The notes under the pieces were generated by a model, which was not told where the DNA came from, did not search any database, and was given only the letters and a program-made list of their open reading frames with translations. Position numbers and translations under genes: made by a program. Below are positions 36,808 through 44,962 of a stretch of 64,000 bases of DNA, piece by piece; position 1 is the first letter of the stretch, and each line of letters opens with the position of its first letter. The DNA is from JANMJD01 sp963847945 (lineage in GTDB: Bacteria; Actinomycetota; Acidimicrobiia; Acidimicrobiales; Ilumatobacteraceae): positions 1 to 64,000 of the forward strand of contig CAWKBX010000003.1 of NCBI GenBank assembly GCA_963847945.1, given 5' to 3'.

Positions 36808-37968
36808 TCAGCAGCCTTTGTAGTTGAGGACCTGGGTGAGGGTGTGGACGATCTCGACGAGGTCGCGCTGGGCGGCCATGACCTCGTCGATGTCCTTGTA
36901 GGCACTCGGGATTTCGTCGACCAGCTGGTGGGCGCGCGACGAAAGCCAGGTCCGTGAACCCATCTGGGCCTTGAGGTCGTCGGTGGTGAACTGGCGCTTG
37001 GCCGCGGACCGGCTCATCCGTCGACCGGCACCGTGGGAGCACGACTGCCATGACAGCGGGTTGCCGAGTCCCCGCACCACGTATGAGCGGGTGCCCATCG
37101 AGCCGGGGATCAACCCGAGCTGCCCCGACCGGGCGCTGATCGCCCCCTTGCGGGTGATCCACAGTTCCCGATCGTCATGCATCTCCAACGCGGCGAAGTT
37201 GTGGTGGCAGTTGATCCGCTCGACTTCCCGACCATGCCCAATCGCCCCGAACACCACCCGCTTGAAGGCGCTCAGCATTGCCTCGCGGTTGGCGAAGGCG
37301 TATGCCTGGCTCCACAACATGTCGCTGACGTACGCCTCGAACTCCGGGGTGCCCTGAACGAACCAGGCGAGGTCGGGATCGTCGAGGGCGTGGTCGAGTT
37401 GGCCGGCCATCCGCTTGGCCTTGGTGATGTGCTGATGGGCGAGCTTGTTGCCGATCCCGCGCGATCCCGAGTGGAGGAACAGCCACACTCGCTGCTCCTC
37501 GTCGAGACAGATCTCGGCGAAGTGGTTGCCTGATCCGAGCGACCCGAACTGCTTGCGCGCCGATACCGAGAGCTTGAGGGGCAGCTCGCCCGGGTAGGGG
37601 TTGTTGTCGAACCACTTGTCGCCGGCTCGGGTGGTGATCTCGTGGCCCTCGCCGACTCCGGCCGGAATCGCCCGCTCGATCGGGCCGAGCAGCGGTCCGA
37701 GGTCGTCGGGCAGATCGTTGGCGGTCAGGTCGGTGCGAACGGCGGCCATCCCGCAGCCGATGTCAACGCCGACGGCGGAGGGAATGATCGCGTTGCGCGT
37801 CGGGATGACCGAGCCGATCGTCGCGCCGATCCCGACATGAGCGTCGGGCATCAAAGCCACGTGACCCTCGATGATCGGCAGGCGCGCCGCCCGGTGCGCT
37901 TGATCGAGTACTTGCGCGTCGGACTCCGTGGTCCAGGTGATGAGGTTGTTGGTGATCTTGGTCGGCAT
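36808..37968 (-). CDS. rtcB: RNA-splicing ligase RtcB family
   Basis: 386 residues, intact. RtcB joins 2',3'-cyclic phosphate or 3'-phosphate RNA ends to 5'-OH ends with GTP and Mn2+. Visible motifs are MPDAHVGIGATIGS, GVDIGCGM (metal-binding Cys72), LGSGNHF, LHSGSRGIGN, NCHHNFA and SCSHGAGRRMSR (the guanylylated His). The final residues are KGC, as in the family. No archease or RtcR regulator gene is adjacent. Confidence 0.95.
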   Translation of the reverse strand: MPTKITNNLITWTTESDAQVLDQAHRAARLPIIEGHVALMPDAHVGIGATIGSVIPTRNAIIPSAVGVDIGCGMAAVRTDLTANDLPDDLGPLLGPIERAIPAGVGEGHEITTRAGDKWFDNNPYPGELPLKLSVSARKQFGSLGSGNHFAEICLDEEQRVWLFLHSGSRGIGNKLAHQHITKAKRMAGQLDHALDDPDLAWFVQGTPEFEAYVSDMLWSQAYAFANREAMLSAFKRVVFGAIGHGREVERINCHHNFAALEMHDDRELWITRKGAISARSGQLGLIPGSMGTRSYVVRGLGNPLSWQSCSHGAGRRMSRSAAKRQFTTDDLKAQMGSRTWLSSRAHQLVDEIPSAYKDIDEVMAAQRDLVEIVHTLTQVLNYKGC

Positions 37969-38150
37969 GGCAGCACCTCCTACTTTCGTGCTTCACGTTC
38001 AAGTTCATCCGTGTGCAACTGCGATGCGGTCGCACACTCTGGTCGGTAGGTGAGCGCGATCCCGCACGAGTTTCGCTCGTCACGCCAAACTGTCCGACAA
38101 CGAAAGACGCTCCGGGTCCACGGGGAAGGTTCGATCATGGTCGCTCATAT

Positions 38151-38178
38151 CCGGGGGCTGCGCCCCCGAACCCCATCG
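38151..38178. repeat. REP-like dispersed palindrome, copy 2
   Basis: The palindrome CGGGGGCTGCGCCCCCG (38152-38168) followed by AACCCCATCG is the inverted counterpart of the copy inside the lysA 5' end at 22453-22492. Confidence 0.6.
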
Positions 38179-38455
38179 TCAACAGGCTCGCAGGTGCTCG
38201 CGCCGTCGTCGGGTCACGAGCAGAGCTCGTGAACGAACCACAATCCCGCGAGTCCGCCGCCGATCTCCACGGCGCGGATTTTCATGCTCATTCGCATGGA
38301 TCTCGGCGCAGCGACGGTCGCGATGGGGCGTGGGGCTCGGCGATGGTCGCCTCGCCTCCGTGCCCATCACCACTGCTCTGGCTGCCCGGGTGCTCCGCGG
38401 CCCGGCCATCGGAGTTGTCGGTCCGGCTGGGGGTCATTCTCAAGACTGAAATTCA

Positions 38456-38476
38456 TGAAAACGGGAACCATTCTCA
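38456..38476. promoter_or_regulatory. possible Zur-type operator
   Basis: TGAAAACGG-GAA-CCATTCTCA is an imperfect palindrome (7 of 9 pairs) just upstream of a metal-transport gene. Actinobacterial Zur boxes are TGAAAA-like palindromes, but their usual 7-1-7 spacing differs from this one. If it is an operator, translation must begin downstream, at 38491-38500. Confidence 0.35.
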
Positions 38477-38496
38477 ACTCGTGGTACGGTGTGAAC

Positions 38497-39444
38497 ATGA
38501 TGCGAACGTTCAGAATGTCAACGGCCCTCGGGTTGCTCGGGCTACTCGGAATGTCCGTCGCTTGTTCATCGAAGCCGAAGGAGGGCGACGCGTCGTTCAC
38601 CGCCGCGGTCGCCTTCTATCCCATCGCAGAGATTGTTCGTCGCGTCGGTGGGGACGCCGTCAACGTCATCGAACTCACGCCCCCCGGTAGCGAGCCCCAC
38701 GATATGGAACTCACCGCCAAGCGGGTCGATGAGATACGAGACGTCGAGGTGATGTTCTACCTTGGACGCGGCTTCCAGCCCGGGGTTCAGGACGTGGTCG
38801 ATGCCCTCGGCGACGACGTCGTCAAGCTGGACCTATTGACCGCCGTCGACCTTTTGCCAGTGACTGCTCAACTTGGCGGGACGAACGGCGAGGTCGATGG
38901 CGAGGTGCTCGACGGAGACATCGATCCGCATGTCTGGGTCGACCCAGCCAACATGGCCACGATGGCCACGGCTGTCGCCAAGGTTCTGGGCGACTCGATG
39001 CCCGAGCAGCGCTCGGCCTTCCAGGACGCCGCCGACGCCTACTCGGTGGAGATGGGTCGGCTCGGCGACGACTTCGCCGCTGGCCTGGCCCGATGTCAGT
39101 CCCGAACGATCGTCACGAGCCATCGGGCATTCGAGTATCTCGCTCGTCGCTACGAACTGACTCAGATCCCAATCGCCGGAGTCTCGCCCGAGGCCGAGCC
39201 CGATCCCAAGAGCATGGAAGCGATTGCGGCCGCCGCTCGCGCGGGCGGTGTCACGACCATTTTCTTCGAAGAGCAGGTTCCCGCGGCCTTAGCCGAAACG
39301 ATCGCCCGCGAAATCGGAGCCGACACGGCGGCGTTAAACCCGGTCGAAACGATAGCCCAAGAACGACTTGACGCAGGAGACTCCTACGAGTTGATCCAGC
39401 GGCAAAACCTTGCCGAGCTCGTCGCTGCGCTGCGCTGCACATGA
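38497..39444 (+). CDS. metal ABC transporter substrate-binding lipoprotein (ZnuA/TroA-like)
   Basis: 315 residues from ATG 38497 (ATG 38500 or an upstream ATG 38455 is possible). The lipoprotein signal ends LGMSVAC. The two-lobed metal-binding fold shows the ligand His in GSEPHDMELT, a second His in IDPHVWVDPANM, a third in VTSHRAFEYLARRY and a Glu-rich end FFEEQVPAALAETIA. Such proteins deliver Zn2+ or Mn2+ to an ABC importer. No permease or ATPase gene follows, which is unusual; hom comes next. Confidence 0.85.
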   Translation: MMRTFRMSTALGLLGLLGMSVACSSKPKEGDASFTAAVAFYPIAEIVRRVGGDAVNVIELTPPGSEPHDMELTAKRVDEIRDVEVMFYLGRGFQPGVQDVVDALGDDVVKLDLLTAVDLLPVTAQLGGTNGEVDGEVLDGDIDPHVWVDPANMATMATAVAKVLGDSMPEQRSAFQDAADAYSVEMGRLGDDFAAGLARCQSRTIVTSHRAFEYLARRYELTQIPIAGVSPEAEPDPKSMEAIAAAARAGGVTTIFFEEQVPAALAETIAREIGADTAALNPVETIAQERLDAGDSYELIQRQNLAELVAALRCT

Positions 39445-39512
39445 ATGCGGCACACAGATGCCGGCGTAATCGGACGGCGAGGGCCGGGGAACCTCGGTAG
39501 CGTTGCCGAACT

Positions 39513-40805
39513 GTGACCCCCGACCATTCCATACGTCTCGGAGTACTCGGTTGCGGCAACGTCGGTGCTGCTCTCGTGCAACTCGTTGCCCAGCAAGCCG
39601 ACACGATTGCCGCCCGTACCGGTATCCGCCTCGAAGTCACCCGGGTGGCCGTGCGCAACATGGCCCGCTACCAAGACCTGGGGCTGGCACCCGGCGTGCT
39701 CACCCGCGACGCCCATGCCCTGGTGGAGGACCCCGAGATCGATCTGGTGGTCGAGGTCATCGGTGGGATCGAGCCGGCCCGCGAGCTGATCCGCACGGCG
39801 ATGAATCATGGGAAGCCCGTGGTCACGGCCAACAAAGAGCTGTTGGCCAACATGGGTGCTGAGCTCTATGCCACCGCCGACGAGGCGGGCGTCGATCTGT
39901 TGTTCGAGGCCGCAGTCGCCGGGGGCATCCCACTGATCCGGGCGCTGCGTGAGTCGTTGCGGGGCGAGCCGATCCGCCGGGTGCTCGGCATCGTCAACGG
40001 CACCACCAACTTCATCCTGTCGAAGATGACCGACGAGGGGGCCGACTACAGCGACGCTCTGTCGGACGCCCAGCGGTTGGGGTACGCCGAGCGCGACCCA
40101 ACCGCCGATGTCGAGGGGTTCGACGCCGGGGCCAAGGCGGCAATCATCGCCACCATCGCCTTCGGTTCCAAGGTCGTCGCCGGCGACGTGTACCACGAGG
40201 GCATCTCGGGGGTCACCGCCGCCGACATCGCTGTCGCCCGCCGGCTCGGCTACGTCGTCAAGCTGCTGGCTATCTGTGAGCGTGAGGCCGCAACGGGTGA
40301 CGTCGCCGTGCGGGTCCATCCGGCAATGGTGCCCACCGCCCATCCGCTCGCAGGGGTGTCGGGCAGCTACAACGCAGTGTTCGTCGAGGGTGAGGCCGTT
40401 GGCAACCTGATGTTCTACGGCCGGGGGGCCGGTGGCATGCCAACGGCGAGTGCCGTGCTCGGTGACGTGATCGACGCGGCGATCAACCTACGCAACGGCA
40501 CCCACGGATCGCTCGGCATGTTGAGCAAGGCGACGACCAAGGCAATCGATCAGACCTCGGCCGAGTATCTGCTCAGCCTCGACGTCGCCGACCGCCCGGG
40601 GGTGCTGCACGCAGTGACCGGAGTGTTCGCCCGCCACGAAGTGTCCATTCGGGCCGCCGAACAGGAAGGGATAGGCGACGACGCCCGTCTGGTGTTCATC
40701 ACCCACGAGGCGGTGGAGGCCAACATCCAGGCCACCGTGCGCGAGCTGCGCGACCTCGATGTCGTCAAGCAGGTCGGAAGCCTGCTGCGAGTCATCGGAA
40801 GCTGA
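39513..40805 (+). CDS. hom: homoserine dehydrogenase
   Basis: 430 residues from GTG 39513, intact. It reduces aspartate semialdehyde to homoserine. The Rossmann motif LGVLGCGNVGAAL is at residues 9-21. Other motifs are VVTANKELLA, AAVAGGIPLI, VNGTTNFIL, and YAERDPTADVEGFDAGAK with the catalytic Asp/Lys segment. A C-terminal ACT domain (about 355-430, LSLDVADRPGVLHAVTGVFA) suggests feedback control, usually by threonine. It is followed after 9 bases by thrC. Confidence 0.95.
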   Translation: MTPDHSIRLGVLGCGNVGAALVQLVAQQADTIAARTGIRLEVTRVAVRNMARYQDLGLAPGVLTRDAHALVEDPEIDLVVEVIGGIEPARELIRTAMNHGKPVVTANKELLANMGAELYATADEAGVDLLFEAAVAGGIPLIRALRESLRGEPIRRVLGIVNGTTNFILSKMTDEGADYSDALSDAQRLGYAERDPTADVEGFDAGAKAAIIATIAFGSKVVAGDVYHEGISGVTAADIAVARRLGYVVKLLAICEREAATGDVAVRVHPAMVPTAHPLAGVSGSYNAVFVEGEAVGNLMFYGRGAGGMPTASAVLGDVIDAAINLRNGTHGSLGMLSKATTKAIDQTSAEYLLSLDVADRPGVLHAVTGVFARHEVSIRAAEQEGIGDDARLVFITHEAVEANIQATVRELRDLDVVKQVGSLLRVIGS

Positions 40806-40814
40806 GGTTCGGCG

Positions 40815-42188
40815 ATGCGCTATGTCTCCACTCGCGGTCGAGCCCCTGAGCTGGGCTTTTGTGACGTACTCCTCGCCGGATTGGCCACCGACGGCGGCCT
40901 GTACATGCCGACCACTTGGCCGACCCTGCCGGCCAAGACCCCCGGTATGACCTACGCCGAGCGAGCTGCTCAGATCATGTCGCCGTTCGTCGGCGACGAG
41001 ATTCCCGCCGATGTGTTTGCTGCGATGTGCCGCGATGCGTACGCCACGTTCGCTCATCCGGCCGTCGTACCGTTGGTCCAGATTGACGACGAACTGTGGG
41101 TGCAGGAGCTGTTCCACGGCCCAACCCTGGCCTTCAAAGATGTTGCCCTGCAGCTCGTCGGGCGGACGTTCGACTACGTGCTCGCTCAGCGAAACGAGCG
41201 GGTGACGATCGTTGGGGCGACCAGTGGTGACACCGGTTCGGCGGCGATCGACGGGGTCAAGAACTGCTCGAACGTCGACATCGTCATCCTCTACCCGCAG
41301 GGGCGGGTGAGCGAAGTGCAGCGCCGCCAGATGACGACCGTCGACTCTCCCAACGTGCGCGCTGTCGCCGTCGAGGGCACATTCGACGACTGCCAAGACC
41401 TGGTCAAGGCGATGTTCAACGACGCGCCGTTCCGCGAGAAAATGCGGCTGTCGGCGGTCAACTCGATCAACTGGGCCCGCGTGATGGCCCAGGTCGTCTA
41501 CTACGTCACGGCGTGCGACTCGCTCAAGGGCCCGTTGAACTTCAGTGTGCCGACCGGCAACTTCGGCAACGTGCTCGCCGGTTGGATCGCTCGCGAAATG
41601 GGTGCTCCGATCGAGACGCTGATCGTCGGGTCGAACACGAACGACATCCTGACCAGGTTCTTCGAGACCCGTTCGATGGTCGCTCACGACGTGGTACCGA
41701 CGCTCAGCCCATCGATGGACATCCAGGTGTCGTCGAACTTCGAGCGATTGCTGTTCGAGATGAACGACCGCGACGGCGGGATGGTCACTGAGCAGCTCTC
41801 CCGTTTCCGGGCGATGGGTCGGCTCGACGTCGAGGCCGATCAGTACGAACGGTGGATTGCCCCGGTGTTCCGCGCCGCCCGCTACGACGACGGTGCCGTG
41901 CTCGCCACGATCACCGCGCTGCACGCCCAGACCGGCATGTTCATCGAGCCCCATACCGCAGTCGGTATTGCCGCGGCTCGAGCGCGAGCCACCCCTGGCG
42001 TGCCCACAGTTGCGCTGGCGACGGCGCACCCGGCCAAGTTCCCCGACGCGGTCGAGCAGGCCACCGGGGTTCGTCCGCCGTTGCCCGCCCACCTCAACGA
42101 CCTGCTCGAACGCCCCGAACGCAACTTTCTGCTGCCCAACGATCTCGCTGCCGTCGAGAAGTTCGTCGAGTCGGCGGCGGCGGGCTGA
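40815..42188 (+). CDS. thrC: threonine synthase
   Basis: 457 residues, intact. A PLP enzyme that converts O-phosphohomoserine to threonine. The N-terminal TRGRAPELGFCDVLLAGLATDGGLY and PLP Lys108 in GPTLAFKDVALQ are class-defining. GATSGDTGSAAI and PTGNFGNVLAGW bind substrate and PLP phosphate. It belongs to the longer E. coli-like class. It is coupled to hom, but no thrB (homoserine kinase) follows, as would be usual. Confidence 0.95.
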   Translation: MRYVSTRGRAPELGFCDVLLAGLATDGGLYMPTTWPTLPAKTPGMTYAERAAQIMSPFVGDEIPADVFAAMCRDAYATFAHPAVVPLVQIDDELWVQELFHGPTLAFKDVALQLVGRTFDYVLAQRNERVTIVGATSGDTGSAAIDGVKNCSNVDIVILYPQGRVSEVQRRQMTTVDSPNVRAVAVEGTFDDCQDLVKAMFNDAPFREKMRLSAVNSINWARVMAQVVYYVTACDSLKGPLNFSVPTGNFGNVLAGWIAREMGAPIETLIVGSNTNDILTRFFETRSMVAHDVVPTLSPSMDIQVSSNFERLLFEMNDRDGGMVTEQLSRFRAMGRLDVEADQYERWIAPVFRAARYDDGAVLATITALHAQTGMFIEPHTAVGIAAARARATPGVPTVALATAHPAKFPDAVEQATGVRPPLPAHLNDLLERPERNFLLPNDLAAVEKFVESAAAG

Positions 42189-42237
42189 TTCCCGCGGTGG
42201 ACCGCTTTGTGCCGGACGACATTGGCGGCGGGGCGTC

Positions 42238-42702
42238 ATGAGTACTCAGACATCCGCGACCCCTGATCCGCCGCAGACACCACGGTTGCGGTTGGAGCCG
42301 CTCGGCCCAGAGCACAACGAGCGGGACCACGCGGCGTGGACGAGCAGCATCGAACACATCCACACCTTGTCGGGCTTCCGTGAGGGTGACATCGACTACT
42401 CCGGTTGGCCGCAGATGATGTCGTTGGAGGAAAACCTGGCCGACATGGTGATGCATCGTCGGGAGTACGACGAGCGCGTCGCATTCGTCTACTCGGTGCT
42501 CGACCCGACCACCGACGATGTGATCGGCTGCGTCTACATCGACCCCGACGACAAGGGCGACGCCGAGATGAAGATGACCTGCTGGACCCGCCTCAGCCAC
42601 GCCGACCTGTACCCCGAACTGCGCGACGTTGTCGTCGCCTGGCTCGCCACCGACTGGCCCTTCACCTCGGTCCGAGTCCCAATCGTTGCGCAAGATATGT
42701 AA
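42238..42702 (+). CDS. GNAT-family N-acetyltransferase
   Basis: 154 residues from ATG 42238. It reads RLRLEPLGPEHNERDHAAWTSS, then VIGCVYIDPDDKGDAEMKMTCW (the strand before the acetyl-CoA loop) and LYPELRDVVVAWLATDWPF. Length and strand order fit GNAT proteins, though the canonical QxxGxG/A acetyl-CoA signature is not clear. The substrate is unknown. It is 49 bases downstream of thrC and possibly co-transcribed. Confidence 0.6.
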   Translation: MSTQTSATPDPPQTPRLRLEPLGPEHNERDHAAWTSSIEHIHTLSGFREGDIDYSGWPQMMSLEENLADMVMHRREYDERVAFVYSVLDPTTDDVIGCVYIDPDDKGDAEMKMTCWTRLSHADLYPELRDVVVAWLATDWPFTSVRVPIVAQDM

Positions 42703-42708
42703 CTCGAT

Positions 42709-42870
42709 CTACGTGTCGGCCAGCAGATCTTGGGCAAGTTGGGAGTCCCCGGCGGTCAGTCGCCGCAGGCTGCGATACACCGTGGGCGAGAGCGCCTGAT
42801 AGGTCGCCGACACGCCATCGGCGTCCGTCACCGACCAGGTCATCTCGGCGGACGGAATCCACATGCACAT
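42709..42870 (-). pseudogene. N-terminal fragment of an ECF sigma factor
   Basis: 53 codons closely match the first 53 residues of the complete sigma factor at 47349-47894. The relic reads DADGVSATYQALSPTVYRSLRRLTAGDS, against SEDGVAAAYRALYPSVYRSLCRLTAGDT in the complete gene. It then stops at LLADT. Regions 2.2 to 4 are missing. This is a truncated paralogue, not a shifted reading of another gene. Confidence 0.7.
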
Positions 42871-43365
42871 CTCTACAACGTGCGACCCCCGCCCAACCTG
42901 TCGCGGGTAGAACCTCTCTGGAGCACAGGAGACTGAGGTCTTACTCCCCGGAGTACAGGCGAATGGCGTCGAGGAGTTCGACGTCAGGGCAGCGATGGGC
43001 GACTCGTTCCAGGTCCGTGGTGAACCCCGAGCGAGCCCCGGCTGATTCCGAGCAGCATTTGCAGTTGGGTCCAAGGGTTCGCGCCATCGCTCGACGCTCG
43101 GTCGAGCAGGCGTCGTACGACCCAGCCGTCGAGATCTCCGTCGGCCCCTGGGGAATCGCCGGCGGCCAGGGCGAGGTAGGCCGGTGTTCCGCATGTTTCA
43201 ACATGCCATGTTGGAACATGCCATTGGCTCCAACTGCCGACGACCGCGCCGCCAGCGGACCGCACCGAGTTGTTCATCAACGAAGCGCTACGCGACCTGG
43301 CTCATCGCCGCAAACTCGACCCGCTGACCATTGGCGACGCCAACGTGAGAGGGCCTCCGCCGGGA
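42871..43365. other. degraded stretch, remnants only
   Basis: About 495 bases. Minus-strand pieces in two frames (GTPAYLALAAGDSPGADG, then DVELLDAIRLYSGE) loosely recall ankyrin-like repeats. A plus-strand piece reads RTELFINEALRDLAHRRKLDPLTI, with a small repeat around ACATGCCATGTTGGAACATGCC. No complete gene can be built. It is probably an old remnant region between the sigma relic and the membrane protein gene. Confidence 0.4.
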
Positions 43366-44889
43366 TCAGGGCACGAGGAAGCCGCGGATGAGGGATCGTT
43401 CACCGCGGGTCTCGATGAAGGGGATCAGATCTGCCGACACCCGACACGCTCGTTCGGCAGCATCGGGGCCGATGTCGTAGGGGATGACGCACCAGACGGC
43501 GGTTCCCGACGTGGCCTGGTCGACAAGTGCGGCGAGAACGACGGGGTCGTACATGGTGGCGTCGTCGTAGGTTTCGGACGTCAGCACGTATCGACGGCCA
43601 CCCGGACGTTGAGTCACGAGGGCGTCCTCGGCATACCACCGGCTGGCGAAGTGGTAGGTGATCACCACGTTGTCGATCGCCGGGCTATTGGCGATGACCC
43701 CGAGGTCTGGGGTGAGGCCCCGTAGAAATGCGTCGCCGAACAGCGGGGTCTTGGCCGTCGGCCAGACCGCCATGATCGCCAGCACGCTCGCCCCGACCGT
43801 CAACCACAGGCGGTCACGAACGACGACGGCGGCGACCCGTAAGGCGCCATACAACGTCACGATCCAGGCGACGCCGACGACGGCCAGGTTTACCCGCTCG
43901 GGGGTCATCGGCCAACCAGCGACTGCTGACGCGAAGATGATTGTGGCCCAACTCGACAGGAGCACTGCGGGCAGCGGTCGCCACCGCCGCCCGAGCGACC
44001 AGAGACCGGCTGCCAAGCAGCCGACACACAGCGTCAGCGTGGCGATATGCCATCGGTCGCCGAGTGACGGGTGGGCCCACGAGGTCAGGCCGTCACGAAA
44101 CAGTCGAAACGACCTGCCGAGGAGTTCCCAGACGGCGCCGGGGCGATGAGCCAGAGAGGTGTCGCCCCAGTACGACGAGATCGAATCTTTGGCGACGGGT
44201 CGATAGGCGACCACGTAGACCATCAGGGCGCTGCCACCCGAGACGACGAACCCGACCACGGTGCCAGCCATCCGGCGCCGCCCGTTCGCCCGGTCGCGCC
44301 AGGCCCAGCGGACGACGATCACGGCGACGGACGGGAACAGGAACAGCGGTGCGATGGTGAACAGGGGAGCGGCGATCACCACTGCCATCAGCGGCGGCCA
44401 GACCCGAGGGTTGGCGTCGAGCAGTACGCAGCCAAGGAGTAGCGCGGCGCTGAAGCAGACTTCGAGCAGGTACGGCACAAAGGTTCGGTGGACGCCGAAT
44501 GCGCTGAGCAACGGCGCAATCAGGCACGCCGTGAATGCGCCGAGCCGTTGAGCGGTTCTGCGCCGAGGGGCAGGCTCGTCGGGACCGGGCAGGTCGACGA
44601 TGGCGAAGAGCAGCCGGGTCATCAGCAACAAGCCGACGACGAGCGCCAGCAGGGTCGTGAGTCGCAGTGCCAGTGGGCCGGTGGGCGCGAACCAGTCGAG
44701 GGCCCGGTAACCCAAGATGAACCCGGGCGGAGTCGGCGTGTCCCAACTGCGATAGAGCTGCCACCAGCGCGGGGAGTGGACGAAGTTCGCTCGCCACATC
44801 TCGTCGGAAAACCAGTCGGCACCGAGTTCGTCGTGAGACACGACAAGGGCAGACACGGTGTATCCAACAGCCATCGCCAGCCAGGGCAC
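43366..44889 (-). CDS. polytopic membrane protein, glycosyltransferase-39-like
   Basis: About 507 residues from GTG 44889 (ATG 44874 is an alternative). At least nine hydrophobic segments are visible, for example LTTLLALVVGLLLMTRLLFAIV, LLEVCFSAALLLGCVLL and TVVGFVVSGGSALMVYVVAY. The first loop contains DELGADWFSDEMWRANF with acidic residues placed as in GT-C family lipid-linked sugar transferases. The C-terminal 130 residues are soluble (DNVVITYHFASRWYAED). The donor and acceptor are unknown. It lies downstream of the sigma/regulator pair on the same strand. Confidence 0.65.
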   Translation of the reverse strand: MPWLAMAVGYTVSALVVSHDELGADWFSDEMWRANFVHSPRWWQLYRSWDTPTPPGFILGYRALDWFAPTGPLALRLTTLLALVVGLLLMTRLLFAIVDLPGPDEPAPRRRTAQRLGAFTACLIAPLLSAFGVHRTFVPYLLEVCFSAALLLGCVLLDANPRVWPPLMAVVIAAPLFTIAPLFLFPSVAVIVVRWAWRDRANGRRRMAGTVVGFVVSGGSALMVYVVAYRPVAKDSISSYWGDTSLAHRPGAVWELLGRSFRLFRDGLTSWAHPSLGDRWHIATLTLCVGCLAAGLWSLGRRWRPLPAVLLSSWATIIFASAVAGWPMTPERVNLAVVGVAWIVTLYGALRVAAVVVRDRLWLTVGASVLAIMAVWPTAKTPLFGDAFLRGLTPDLGVIANSPAIDNVVITYHFASRWYAEDALVTQRPGGRRYVLTSETYDDATMYDPVVLAALVDQATSGTAVWCVIPYDIGPDAAERACRVSADLIPFIETRGERSLIRGFLVP

Positions 44890-44962
44890 CGTTCGTCGGG
44901 CGGCCGCGCGAAGCGGGGGCGCGTCGGCATCGCCGCAAGGTAGCGCACCGTCCGCGGGGGGT

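Larger units (their letters stand above)
37969..38496. other. intergenic region with REP-like palindrome
   Basis: About 530 bases between the divergent rtcB and the metal-binding lipoprotein gene. It holds the second REP-like palindrome and a possible metal-dependent operator; no other gene is convincing. Promoters for both flanking genes must lie here. Confidence 0.5.

Noticed and set aside
40488..42239. Minus-strand frame of 583 codons opposite hom and thrC
   Set aside because: It spans two well-recognised genes on the other strand and has no start signal or domain.
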